NCBI GenBank assembly: GCA_027924585.1
Contig: BSBM01000994.1
Coordinates: forward strand, 14,159,001 to 14,223,000
DNA length: 64,000 nucleotides
Direction: 5' to 3'
DNA from: Larix kaempferi
Lineage: Eukaryota > Streptophyta > Pinopsida > Pinales > Pinaceae
In this document: one piece after another, positions 21,941 through 34,235 of the stretch
Numbering within the stretch: position 1 is the first letter of the stretch
Layout of the letters: every line of letters starts with the position of its first letter
Notes under the pieces: generated by a model
What the model saw: only the letters and a program-made list of their open reading frames with translations
Told to the model about the DNA's origin: nothing
Database searches by the model: none
Translations under genes and position numbers: made by a program

Positions 21941-22196
21941 AAATACTGTGATGGTGCTCCTGCCGAGGTGCACCAACTTGCATATGTATAATGTCTAATT
22001 TTTGGAAGATTTTGGTCTGTAGTTTTGTTGCTAATAATCGACTCTCAATTTCCAAAGTGGTTGTAATTTTCTAGCTGGTTGAAAGCACGTTTAGTATGTA
22101 TTGGACTATATGTATGTATCGGCTTCTTGCCTTTTGGTATCTACAGATACAACTTTTTATCTAATAAAAGTTGTTTTTTTCAAATGAAAAAAAAAA
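21479..22196 (+). mobile_element. 5'-truncated LINE, RNase H domain plus 3' UTR and poly(A)
   Basis: The 3' end of a non-LTR retrotransposon: the RNase H frame (see its own entry), then about 245 bp of 3' UTR, an AATAAA-like TCTAATAAAAG near 22160, and an A-run at 22187-22196. Severe 5' truncation is normal for LINE insertions. No clear TSD was found. Confidence 0.7.
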
Positions 22197-22289
22197 TCCT
22201 ATTATCTCATTCTTTTTAATTTTATAATTTTATTTTATAATCTATGAATATGGTAATTAATGTTAATGTTAGATAATGAAGATATTCAT

Positions 22290-22624
22290 GCATTACCTTA
22301 GTTTTATTATTGTTTTTGACTTTCTTTTCCTATTTCTATATTTATTGACACCTCCAATCCTACAATAACCTTTCCATATAAACATGCTAAAGTTTCTCTC
22401 CACTCAAACAAAATTCCTACATTCCTCATCCTTTCCCAAAGCTTTATTTGAGCCATTATATCAAATGCTTTAGAAAAATTAATATAAGAAAGAATAATGC
22501 TTTTGCATTTACCTTATAGTTTCTTTATGACAATTGCAAGAGTTTTGTTAATTGTTGAATGCATAGCTCAACAAATGGCAAAAGAATGTGTCTTAGCATC
22601 AATTTATTCTTCCCATTTAATTCT
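22290..22624 (-). pseudogene. LINE reverse transcriptase relic, part split by the long LTR element
   Basis: On the minus strand the sequence reads SYINFSKAFDIMAQIKLWER, then MRNVGI and ETLACLYGKVIVG. This fits the conserved RT block of plant LINEs, (F/V)DFxKAFDxVPRxxLWxxM followed by an LY-V motif, although the usual VPR is changed. Upstream (towards 22624) the frame has several stops. The sequence stops at the 5' LTR and resumes at 32883, where the minus strand reads related RT-like words. The relic is antisense to the LINE fragment at 21479-22196, so it is a separate element. Confidence 0.6.
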
Positions 22625-22915
22625 TGTAATATCCCGCCTCTAATACCCTATTAATTTGTTATGTACTTGATTATATTGTATTTATTCTTCTGGTAAGGAG
22701 CTTAAGGACAAGGCCCCACCAGTAGAAACATTGTAAGTTTGGGGTTTACAATGTAACCTGAGGTAATAAGTGTCGTCGTCATGAATTGAGAAGAAGGCTA
22801 GCCGTCGCAACCACCTAATAAGCTATAAGGCTTATCTTTGAGTGTGGAGACAACGGTGACTAATAGATCCAAAAACGAACTAACTAAACAACTATACATG
22901 TGCATTTATCTATAG

Positions 22916-22968
<53 letters not shown>

Positions 22969-25900
22969 AAAGACACATCCATTAAAAAGAGATAGAAATA
23001 AATATATAGGTGATATATATATATACATGAGGAAGACGAACTAAAAGAGTTGTCATAGTAAACATCTATGCATGTGTATGTGATTATTTACCTATATATA
23101 GGTGGTTTATGTAATTGCGAGTGATACATGTGATTATATTATAATACATATAATCCATAACGGATATGTATATGTAGATAGTATCCAACGCTATCAGAAT
23201 TGGTGGATTTATATGCCAAAGATAAGGGACGTTTTGACTACCCCAAGGTTCATTTAAAGAACTTAATGCCCACTATTACCTAACACGAAGAGTAATTACT
23301 TACACTTCCACTATCACTTAAACGCTCGGCGTGAAGGAGCTTAACCACCCCCTCTTTTGTTCCACGACCTGCTCAACAGATCGACAGACCGAGAAATGAG
23401 GGATTCTCTCGTGGGTTCGGCGGACTCTCCAAGGAGAGGTAAAGCCTCGAATGCCATTTAAGGACGGCCGGTCAGTGTTTTTGGGGGGAAGATATTACCA
23501 AGGGGAAGAAACCGGAAGGGGGAAAGGCGCCAGGATCTCTGTGGTAGGGAGGGCGACATCTACATATGATAGGGATCTCTGCTGTCACTTAATATCTGTA
23601 ATATTTTACAGTTTTCAGGTATCTCTTTCTTCCAGGTACATATATACCCTACTCTTTCGTTTTGTAGAAATCGCTGTAAGTGATGGTAGTATTCCAGAAT
23701 GTCTTTTGTTTTATCTTTTGTATACCCTGCTCTCCACTTATGGAGGGATCGACCCTTTGGATGTACTTGTGTTCTGTAGATCTCTACCACAATTTGTTAT
23801 TATTAAGGATATAAGGTCTCCCAATCCTTGGTAATATTTGCTTGGCAATTATCAATAAGGTAATGGCGTTTCGAGTAACTATATTTTGATGTCTGGGATA
23901 GAGGTGTCTTGATAGCTATATGGTGACGATCCTGCATGCATTCTTCTATGGAGCTTGGCTCCCATGACCTCCAAGATTTCGCCATCTAAATTTACTGGAG
24001 GGGCGGATCCTCCAAAGGGGATCGCTACACCATACATTCTCCATCGATGAGCGATCTCTGCTCTAAGACGAGCCATGTATGAGTGAAATTTTCATTTGGG
24101 GACGAGATGTTATGAGATTGCTGTCTAGTGATGAGGAAGGGAGCTCCTTCGTACTCTGGTTGTGTGTAGGATAGTTAGGAGGCTATTTTCCTTAGATCTC
24201 AGTCCATTGGCGTTTGTTTGTTTATATATTGTGCATGCCTTTCTTTACAACAAGTCATGTATTTAGTAGTTGCTAAGATAGATCCCTATTGAATTAACAT
24301 TCTGAGTTAAGGATGGCATGATTCTGGATTTAGATCTCAGTCCGTTAGCATTTGTTTGTTGATATATTTGTGTGTATGCTTTTGCTTACAGCAAATCGTG
24401 TATTTAGCCTTTGCCAAGATAGATCCCGGTTGAATTACATTCGGATACTGCTGTTTCCTTTGAGTTTTTCTTCTACTGAGAGCGTTGGTTAGACTGAGAA
24501 CTCTGCATACAGGGGAGGAGACCACCGGCATTTGTTTTAAGCCGCCGTGCAACTTTAGGGTGCTGTGATATCTTCCAATGGAGTATCTTAAGGATCTCTA
24601 CAGCATAAGTAAGGGGAAAACCTGGTAGGATGAGGGAAGACCTTTGCTCCTCAGCTCGTCTGCATTGGATGAGCGACGTCGGTGTATGGTATGGAAATTT
24701 CTGGTATTCTTGTTTATTTTGATCTTTTCCTGTAATGTTTGATTTCTTTTACCCTACTGGTTGACTATTTGCTTGTTGATGCGATCTTGTATTTAAGGGT
24801 GAAATATTTTCCATGATACGATCTATTCCCATAACGATCTCTGGATTATGCTGGTTTAATTCCTCTTATGATGCGATCTCTACTTGTCAGTACCGGTCGC
24901 TGCACCTTCTCGATTGATAGTGTGGACTGCACCTTTGTAATTGTATAGTGTTGCCGGATAAATTTTCGTGGGTAGGTTGCAACCCTTGTTAATACAGTTA
25001 CTTACTAGAAATTCTTGTTTAATCGACCGACCGACCCCTCATTCCTTGATGAGGGACCTGTTATATTCTCGTAGAACTCAGCAGATAGGAAAACCGTTGA
25101 CCTCTTTCAGCGTGATTGAAGTAAATTGAAAACATGGAGTAATAACCTCTGCGATTATCTTTTTTCTTTACGTGATAATTATGTTGTCGTTTGTTGTGCA
25201 AGGATTTCAATCCTTATCTAAATACCATTACGTTAAATATATTAGATATTAAATGTGTCATTCTTATCATCTTGAGCGTTGAGGATCTCATCTCAATCCC
25301 TATGTCTACATCATACTTTACAATTTGTCGTTGATCTCAGCATTATTGTTGGAGATCCTAGGTTAAATGCTGTATAAGCAATTTATTCATTTTGATATAC
25401 GATCTCAACATTATCGCTGAATAAATAAGGTTAAAAGTGGTATATATATTATATTAATATTATTATTCGATTTCAGCATTGTCATTGAATATCTCAGGTT
25501 AAATGTGGTATAAATATTAAGGGTCCTCTAGGAGAAGATTAAGTAAAGAAAGGTCAACAATGATGCAGCAAAAGATGTTGTAGAATGTAAACTGCTGTCT
25601 CGACAAATCAATAAAATGACCTGCCTTTGTGGATGTAGCCCAAGAGGGGTGAACCACCTGAAATTGTTCTCTTCTTATGTGTGTATGTGTTATTGTTGTG
25701 GATATGTAATTGTTATGGGAATTCCTTGATGTCATGAGATTAAATGTATGGTTGAAGGAGATGGTGATTCACTAAATGATATAAATGATCAAGGTAGGAT
25801 AAAGAGGTTGCAAAGATATGAATGATGATACGAGTTTCAATGAATAGTTAACCAATGTTATGTTTAAAAGATGTTAGTATAAATCCGATCTTATCTTTAA

Positions 25901-26166
25901 AATATGATTAAAGTGTTGGAATTTTGAGGTGTGTTACCTGAAGTTTGTAAGTACTATCGATTTGAATATCAATTGTAGTGATGATATTAATCAAAATTAT
26001 AAAAGTATGTTACACAGTAGCAATGAAAGAAGATTATAAATGTTTGAGTTCTTTTTTTTCTAATGCATGAGTGATTTTATGGTTAGAGGAGGAAAATCAT
26101 TATTTGTTTTCAGATCTCCAAAATAATACCAGCAATCATGGAGATGCTACATATGGAGATGTTACA
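22625..26166 (+). repeat. 5' LTR (3,542 bp) of the LARD-like element
   Basis: TG...CA ends with inverted TGTAA/TTACA. It contains a (TA)n tract, GC-rich patches around 23330-23530 and several AT-rich blocks. The boundary is set by loss of identity with the other LTR right after GATGTTACA. Confidence 0.9.
22918..22964. repeat. (TA)n microsatellite in the 5' LTR
   Basis: A run of about 23 TA units following AGCTA. The matching run in the 3' LTR is longer. Confidence 0.9.
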
Positions 26167-26168
26167 TA

Positions 26169-26180
26169 TGGTATCAGAGC
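26169..26180 (+). promoter_or_regulatory. Primer binding site, initiator tRNA-Met
   Basis: TGGTATCAGAGC, the standard plant tRNA-iMet complementary site, two bases after the 5' LTR end. Confidence 0.9.
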
Positions 26181-29100
26181 ACAGGTTGCAAACACACGGG
26201 CTTAGTTGGGCTCAGCGCGAGGAAGAGAAATATAAGGTTGGTTAAACCAAGGAAGATATTCTGCCTATGAGACGCAACTAAACGAATCCACCTTCAGGTA
26301 ACCAATAAGGCGTCCGTGGGTTGATTGAAAGTAAGTCTCTCTTGCCGAAGAATTATGTTTTAAAAGAGATCTAGGTACAAAGTATATTTGTCCACTACTT
26401 ATGTACCTTGATAGACTAGGGTTGTGCATATACTTACTATTCATGTGCTACTTATGAATATTTCCTTGATAGGGATGCCCCAAAGAATGTTTATTATGTT
26501 GCAGAATTAGCTAAATATTGTTAGTGGAAAGGGTCGGTAAATAACCTTAACCCTTGGTTCTCAAAACTAAATTGGGTATACCACTACAGAAAAATAGACC
26601 TCTTGTTAGCAGGTGACTAAATATATGTGTAGTTATATGGACGAAGAACAGGATACGGATGTGACCAAAAGTCTGCTTGGGTAATTAACTAAATTATACG
26701 CAATTGCAAAAATATTATTGAGCAATGGTCTTCCTACCCTGCATTTAAGTAAATCAATACTACAAAAATGAGGATGTTTGATTATTGCATGTATAGGAGA
26801 AAGTATATTCAGATGTGAAAAAAAAAGGGATTTTTAAAGCATTGTGATGTATGAACATTAACATAGTGGTAATATAGGAAACTGTAACTGAGACAGTTAA
26901 TATTTTTTTTGTAATGAAGGAAGCATCATTACGTTGACATTAAGATTTTGTTCTTAAAGAAGCAACTAGGAAGTGTAGGGTATCATTTATCACTAAGAAG
27001 ATAAATATATATATTCAGGTGCATTCTAATTAGGTGTTATGATGCATAGGATAAAAATGCATGAGTACATGTTTCTTTCCAAGATTTAGAATGACTTGCT
27101 ATCCGTACACAATTATATATATTTGTCAAAATGATTTTTGTTTAAAGGATAAAATTTTAGTGGCTCACGTATTAAATGTGTAGACGGAAAACAAAAGTAT
27201 GCTGTGTGACACGAATACGAGTATTGGAAACCTAGAACCAACATAAAATACTCTTACAAGTTAGTAGAATGTAGTAATTTCTGACGTCTTTATGTTGCTA
27301 CAAGGAATAACTTTATAATTTAGATGAACAATCTAAGCATCCTATATCTGTAAAAAGATCCATTATGTAGGATTTAAGACAAGTTTAAAGGTCCTTAAGA
27401 TTTGAGAACATTGGGATGGTCGTGAACAAGTTACTTTCGCAAGCAAGTTTGTAAATTTGTGAAATGCTACTGATCCTTAAATGATGAATGCTGTAAAGTA
27501 CATGTTGCAGGAAGAGCCAACTGGAATAAAGCATGTGACTGAAGCATGAATATTCTCTAATTATGAAGAAATCATAATATTGTTGTGTGACATTGAAGTA
27601 CGCTTGTAACCTTGCATGTGAGTGCAAACGAAAGGTAGGAATTTATTGTTATAAACGTGTGCAAGTACATACATATATATGTAAAATAATGTATTGATGT
27701 TAGTGCATACAAAAGTGGTATATCTAAATAGGATTCGAATGATAATTAGGAAGACATACCGTCCTTCCAAATAAATTGTGAGACTTGACAATCTAGGGTT
27801 TAACCCTAGTCTCCGGATTTCGTAAGGAAGTCACCAAATGAAATAACTCTCACTGGTTCTTAATATTCGCTATGAATCATTTGGTAATTTGATTATGCTA
27901 ATTTATGATGATGTGGCGCAATGTGTCTTGGTGGCATATTCCAGGTACAGGTTATTACCGAGGTTAGTATGAAGAGGAATGCATTACTTCGATGTAGAAA
28001 ATATGACCGTGGAAATTCTCCTTCTAAGATAATTATTCTTATTGTTTGATCAAACAAAGTTTTTATTTTATTTTTTTATTTTATTTTTGAGATGGATGAT
28101 AAATATACTTGATAGTTCAAACAAGGTATATACCAGCATGTTTTTCACTCACAAAAGCTTAGTAAGAAGAGAATGTTTGATCAAGTATGGATAGTACAAT
28201 GTGGAAGATGAATTTCTTTTATTTCCTTTATTTTACGCATAGAAAAAGATCCCCTTACAAATATTTTATTTTGTTGTTAACAGGTGAATTAGGAATATGG
28301 TCGAAATTCGGTGGAACCTGTGGAAAGACAAGAGCATAAATTTTATGCATGGTAAAGTAAGGGGGTGAGGATTTAAGGTCCACATCATAACTGTTATTTA
28401 TTCTTTAAGTTTGATAATTATTGATTGAATAAAGATCTAGGCCAAATGGGTCGGAGTAATCGTATGGTTACAAAATGTATATGACGAAATAATCGATAAA
28501 TTGAAAGAGATTTTCCTCGACTCGAGCGAGGAGGCTTGAGGGGAAATAAATTCCGGGATTCAAGCAAGAAGGTTTGAGGGGAATTATGTAATAGTTCATT
28601 AATGGCACTGAAACATTCCTTGGAAATCAGGGAGTTGACAGCCACCAAGATTCTCGAATGAATCAGCCGGCTGTAAAGACCTAAGCAAACTATAATAAAA
28701 TGCATATGCGGGAGGCAGGACGCTGCTTAGTATGCATGAGAGAAAGTATTGCTGCGTGAGCACTATGGTGTTAGGCAAGAAATATCTGAAAGTATTGCTG
28801 CGTGAGCACTGTGGTGTTAGGCAAGAAATATCTGAAAGTATTGATGTGTGAGCACTGTGGTGTTAGGCAAGAAATATCTGAAAGAATTGTTGTGTGAGCA
28901 CTCGGGTGTTCGGCAAGAATTTATGGGATAAAGTGCATGATGTGTTTTGGATTAAATTAGTAGCCTACATTATTGCAAGCACTAGAATTATGTGTGATTG
29001 TGGTAATAAAAGCACAAATAAAAGACTAAAATATATTTTATGAATTGTAAAAATGTCGTGTTGCAAAAATGACTCATTATTTATGCTCTGAGTTTGATTA

Positions 29101-29300
29101 CGGTATTGAGGAAATATTTTACGATTCCTTGGAATTCTGGCCTTGTAGTCGAAAATGCAGGTTTGATCGAAAGTGACTCACAAAAAAGTTCATGAAAGAC
29201 TCAAGAAGGCCAAAATAGAAATAACAAAGCAAGCAGAAGATGACTCAAGAAAAAAATACGATCTACTGAAAAGAACAACACCGAGGATGGTGTTATTCTT
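26181..29300 (+). other. Non-coding interior of the LARD-like element
   Basis: About 3.1 kb with frequent stops in all frames. No retroelement protein motif was recognised on either strand. It holds a 46-bp tandem repeat (separate entry) and a short GAGGGGAA-type duplication near 28530-28585. Presumably it carries packaging and dimerisation signals for helper proteins from another element, which is inference. Confidence 0.7.
28742..28925. repeat. Four 46-bp tandem units inside the LARD interior
   Basis: GAAAGTATTGCTGCGTGAGC starts at 28742, 28788, 28834 and 28880 with substitutions. Each unit continues ACT-TGGTGTTAGGCAAGAA; the fourth is the most diverged. Confidence 0.92.
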
Positions 29301-29313
29301 AACGGGAGAAGGA
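29301..29313 (+). other. Polypurine tract
   Basis: AACGGGAGAAGGA lies immediately before the 3' LTR TGTAATATCCC, as expected for plus-strand priming. Confidence 0.75.
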
Positions 29314-29604
29314 TGTAATATCCCTCCTCTAATACCCTATTAATTTGTTATGTACTTGATTATATTGTATTTATTCTTCTGGTAAGGAGCTTAAGGACAA
29401 GGCCCCACCAGTAGAAACATTGTAAGTTTGGGGTTTACAATGTAACCTGAGGTAATAAGTGTATTCGTCATGAATTGAGAAGAAGGCTAGCCGTCGCAAC
29501 CACCTAATAAGCTATAAGGCTTATCTTTGAGTGTGGAGACAACGGTGACTAATAGATCCAAAAACGAACTAAATAAACAACTATACATGTGCATTTATCT
29601 ATAG

Positions 29605-29683
<79 letters not shown>

Positions 29684-32600
29684 AAAGACACATCCATTAA
29701 AAAGAGATAGAAATATATATATAGGTGATATATATATATATACATGAGGAAGACGAACTAAAAGAGTTGTCATAGTAAACATCTATGCATGTGTATGTGA
29801 TCATTTACCTATATATAGGTGGTTTATGTAATTGCGAGTGATACATGTGATTATATTATAATACATATAATCCATAACGGATATGTATATGTAGATAGTA
29901 TCCAACGCTATCAGAATTGGTGGATTTATATGCCAAAGATAAGGGACGTTTTGACTACCCCAAGGTTCATTTAAAGAACTTAATGCCCAATATTACCTGA
30001 CACGAAGAGTAATTACTTACACTTCCACTATCACTTAAACGCTCGGCGTGAAGGAGCTTAACCACCCCCTCTTTTGTTCCACGACCTGCTCAACAGATCG
30101 ACAGACCGAGAAATGAGGGATTCTCTCGTGGGTTCGGCGGACTCTCCAAGGAGAGGTAAAGTCTCGAATGCCATTTAAGGACGGGCCGGTCAGTGTTTTT
30201 GGGGGGAAGATATTACCAAGGGGAAGAAACCGAAAGGGGGAAAGGCACCAGGATCTCTGTGGTAGGGAGGGCGACATCTACATATGATAGGGATCTCTGC
30301 TGTCACTTAATATCTGTAAGATTTTACAGTTTTCAGGTATCTCTTTCTTCCAGGTACATATATACCCTACTCTTTCGTTTTGTAGAAATCGTTGTAAGTG
30401 ATGGTAGTATTCCAGAATGTCTTTTGTTTTATCTTTTGTATACCCTGCTCTCCACTTATGGAGGGATCGACCCTTTGGATGTACTTGTGTTCTGTAGATC
30501 TCTAACACAATTTGTTATTTTTAAGGATATAAGGTCTGCCAATCCTTGGTAATATTTGCTTGGCAATTATCAATAAGGTAATGGCGTTTCGAGTAACTAT
30601 ATTTTGATGTCTGGGATAGAGGTGTCTTGATAGCTATACGGTGACGATCCTACATGCATTCTTCTATGGAGCTTGGCTCCCACGACCTCCAAGATTTCAC
30701 CATCTAAATTTACTGGAGGGGCGGACTCCAAAGGGGATCGCTACACCATACATTCTCCATCGATGAGCGATCTCTGCTCTAAGACGAGCCATGTATGAGT
30801 GAAATTTTCATTTGGGGACGAGATGTTATGAGATTGCTGTGTAGTGATGAGGAAGGGAGCTCCTTCGTACTCTGGTTGTCTGTAGGATAGTTAGGAGGCT
30901 ATTTTCCTTAGATCTCAGTCCATTGGCGTTTGTTTGTTTATATATTGTGCATGCCTTTCTTTACAACAAGTCATGTATTTAGCAGTTGTTGAGATAGATC
31001 CCTATTGAATTAACATTCTGAGTTAAGGATGGCGTGATTCTGGATTTAGATCTCAGTCCATTAGCATTTGTTTGTTGATATATTTGTGTGTATGCTTTTG
31101 CTTACAGCAAATCGTGTATTTAGCCTTTGCCAAGATAGATCCCGGTTGAATTACATTCGGATACTGCTGTTTCCTTTGAGTTTTTCTTCTACTGAGAGCG
31201 TTGGTTAGACTGAGAACTCTGCATACAGGGGAGGAGACCACCGGCATTTAATTTAAGCCACCGTGCAACTTTAGGGTGCTGTGATCTCTGCCAATGGAGT
31301 ATCTTAAGGATCTCTACGGCATAAGTAAGGGGAAAACCTGGTAGGATGAGGGAAGACCTCTGCTCCTCAGCTCGTCTGCATTGGATGAGCCATGTCGGTG
31401 TATGGTATGGAAATTTCTGGTATTCTTGTTTATTTTGATCTTTTCCTGTAATGTTTGATTTCTTTTACCCTACTGGTTGATTATTTGCTTGTTGATGCGA
31501 TCTTCTATTTAAGGGTGAAATATTTTCCATGATACGATCTATTCCCATAACGATCTCTGGATTATGCTGGTTTAATTCCTCTTATGATGCGATCTCTACT
31601 TGTCAGTACCGGTCGCTGCAGCTTCTCGATTGATAGTGTGGATTGCACCTTTGTAATTTTATAGTGTTGCCAGATAAATTTTCGTGGGTAGGTTGCAACC
31701 CTTGTTAATACAGTTACTTACTAGAAATTCTTGTTTAATCGACCGACCGACCCCTCATTCCTTGATGAGGGACCTGTTATATTCTCGTAGAACTCAGCAG
31801 ATAGGAAAACTGTTGACCTCTTTCGGCATGATTGAAGTAAATTGAAAACATGGAGTAATAACCTCTGCGATTATCTTTTTTCTTTACGTGATAATTATGC
31901 TATTGTTTGTTGTGCAAGGATTTCAATCCTTATCTAAATACCATTACGTTAAATATATTAGATATTAAATGTGTCATTCTTATCATCTTGAGCATTGAGG
32001 ATCTCATCTCAATCCCTATGTCTATATCATACTTTACAATTTGTCGTTGATCTCAGCATTATTGTTGGAGATCCTAGGTTAAATGCTGTATAAGCAATTT
32101 ATTCATTTTGATATACGATCTCAACATTATCGCTGAATAAATAAGGTTAAAAGTGGTATATATATTATATTAATATTATTATTCGATTTCAGCATTGTCA
32201 TTGAATATCTCAGGTTAAATGTGGTATAAATATTAAGGGTCCTCTAGGAGAAGATTAAGTAAAGAAAGGTCAACAATGATGCAGCAAAAGATGTTGTAGA
32301 ATGTAAACTGCTGGCTCGACAAATCAATAAAATGACCTGCCTTTGTGGACGTAGCCCAAGAGGGGTGAACCACCTGAAATTGTTCTCTTCTTATGTGTGT
32401 ATGTGTTATTGTTGTGGATATGTAATTGTTATGGGAATTCCTTGATGTCATGAGATTAAATGTATGGTTGAAGGAGATGGTGATTCACTAAATGATATAA
32501 ATGATCAAGGTAGGATAAAGAGGTTGCAAAGATATGAATGATGACACGAGTTTCAATGAATAGTTAACCAATGTTATGTTTAAAAGATGTTAGTATAAAT

Positions 32601-32882
32601 CTGATCTTATCTTTAAAATATGATTAAAGTGTTGGAATTTTGAGGTGTGTTACCTGAAGTTTGTAAGTACTATCGATTTGAATATCAATTGTAGTGATGA
32701 TATTAATCAAAATTATAAAGGTATGTTACACAGTAGCAATGAAAGAAGATTATAAATGTTTGAGTTCTTTTTTTTCTAATGCATGAGTGATTTTATGGTT
32801 AGAGGAGGAAAATCATTATTTGTTTTCAGATCTCCAAAATAATACCAGCAATCATGGAGATGCTACATATGGAGATGTTACA
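29314..32882 (+). repeat. 3' LTR (3,569 bp) of the LARD-like element
   Basis: Nearly identical to the 5' LTR along its length. Part of the 27-bp size difference is the longer TA run. It ends GATGTTACA and is followed by TSD ATTCT. Confidence 0.9.
29606..29681. repeat. (TA)n microsatellite in the 3' LTR
   Basis: A run of roughly 37 TA units at the position where the 5' LTR has about 23. Confidence 0.9.
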
Positions 32883-33110
32883 ATTCTCTTTCTCATATTT
32901 GTGAGAAACAACTTACAAAAATACCCTACTAAATATCATGGTTTTGTAATTTCTCACATTATTTTATCGGTTCCTTTTTTAATAGGTATCACCTTCATAA
33001 CTTGCTAGTATGAAGGAACCCCTGCTATATGGCATTCTTGCATATATCATTGACATCCTTCAGAAGACGATATATAGGTGTAAAAACATGTATGACTATA
33101 TCAATGGTTA
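32883..33110 (-). pseudogene. Other half of the LINE RT relic interrupted by the LARD
   Basis: Beginning at the TSD, the minus strand reads short RT-like words (KKGTDKIMREI, LVGYFCKLF, TNMRKRI) upstream of the block at 22290-22624. They would sit where LINE RTs have the conserved segment preceding the KAFD block. Stops are frequent. The link across the insertion is inferred from the orientation and order of the two halves. Confidence 0.45.
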
Positions 33111-34011
33111 AACCATGAGGATTACTTGCCTTTGCATTAGCAAGCTACTTTACTTGCACCTCTATATCTTCTTTTTATCTAACCTTTTTTTTATAGAAAA
33201 ATATGTTGGAATCATCTCCCTTAAATGTTTTTGATAAACTTTGCATCCATATGCAATCATTTGTTGCTCATTTATCTCATTTGGTGAGCCATAACCGAGG
33301 GACTTATAGTTCACTCGCTTCACCAACAAAGATACTATGCAAAATAAAACTTGTTCTCTACTCTCAGTAAAATTCTCTGAATGAATTTTCTTCTCTGCAA
33401 CTATTCAACAATAACCATGGATGATCTCTACCTTTGTTGGGTTCAAAGCTTGGATTCTTTGTTTATAGTGCTAGAGAAAACTAAGTAAATATGTCTATGC
33501 TTATATTTCCAACCCAATACAAATCTGTCAATACCAAAGTTCAATCCCAATAGAAATATTAACTAATAAACTTGTTTATATAAATTCAGATCAGCAATCT
33601 TCTCTTTTCAAATATGCAGTCACAACCTTCATACAATCATTCCTTTGTATACATGCCCATTCTCCAACAATAATAATTTTGATATGTTGGATGCATGCCT
33701 TCCTAGTTCACCGCGTCTACACAATACTTTTCACAACATATATTTGTTCTCTCTCGTTGGAAAGTGAGGTGAATAGAAGGTAAGTAATTAGGGAAAATGT
33801 ACATCGTAAAGAAGGTATGATTGTAGGTGAGATTCCTAGTGTTTAACAAAAAGCATAATGCAACAAAATATGATGTGGCTACTAATCAAACTCCCAACAC
33901 TTTGGTGTTCTAACCAATTAACTAGATCAGTATAATTCCCATTCAAAGAAGGAACCCAAGCAAAGAAACACAACACTCAACCAATGAGGAAATTGTTATT
34001 ACACCAATAGA
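33111..34011. other. Spacer, nothing recognised
   Basis: AT-rich sequence without a convincing frame, repeat or RNA gene. Confidence 0.4.
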
Positions 34012-34235
34012 ATTCACCCAACAATGTTTGAAAATTCCCCAACACTTTTAAAACATCCATATATTATAAATAACACCTCAAGCACCTCTAAATTCACCCA
34101 ACAATGATAAAAACCCCATAGGAACTTCTTAATTCACCCAACTATGATAGAAAACACACCGAGCACTTCTAGATTCACCCTACAATTATAAAAAAAATCC
34201 TAGCACTTATAGATTTTCCAAGCTATGATTGAATT
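34012..34235. repeat. Degenerate 40-bp minisatellite
   Basis: ATTCACCCAACAATG-type landmarks sit at 34012, 34092, 34132, 34172 and 34212, all multiples of 40 apart. The intermediate unit at about 34052 is diverged. The second half of each unit reads AAAA-CCC-AGCACTTCTA. About 5.5 units. Confidence 0.75.

Larger units (their letters stand above)
22625..32882 (+). mobile_element. 10.26-kb LTR retrotransposon with 3.55-kb LTRs and no coding capacity (LARD-like)
   Basis: Two very similar LTRs, 22625-26166 and 29314-32882, start TGTAATATCCC and end GGAGATGTTACA. They flank a 3.15-kb internal region with a Met-type PBS and a polypurine tract. TSD ATTCT is present at 22620-22624 and 32883-32887. 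No gag, protease, integrase or reverse transcriptase is visible on either strand of the interior or LTRs, so the element is non-autonomous. That is the definition of a LARD (large retrotransposon derivative). LTR differences are few by eye (for example CCGCC against CCTCC near the start, GTCGTCGTC against GTATTCGTC, and the TA-repeat length), so the insertion is young compared with other elements here. Open frames inside the LTRs are duplicated shadows. Confidence 0.9.

Noticed and set aside
29549-29782. Minus-strand frame with Tyr-Ile repeats
   Set aside because: It is the (TA)n microsatellite translated.
23451-30552. Paired ORFs in the two long LTRs (23451-23834 and 30193-30552, plus antisense frames)
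   Set aside because: They are the same LTR sequence seen twice. The 3' copy lacks the ATG used in the 5' copy and no protein family fits.
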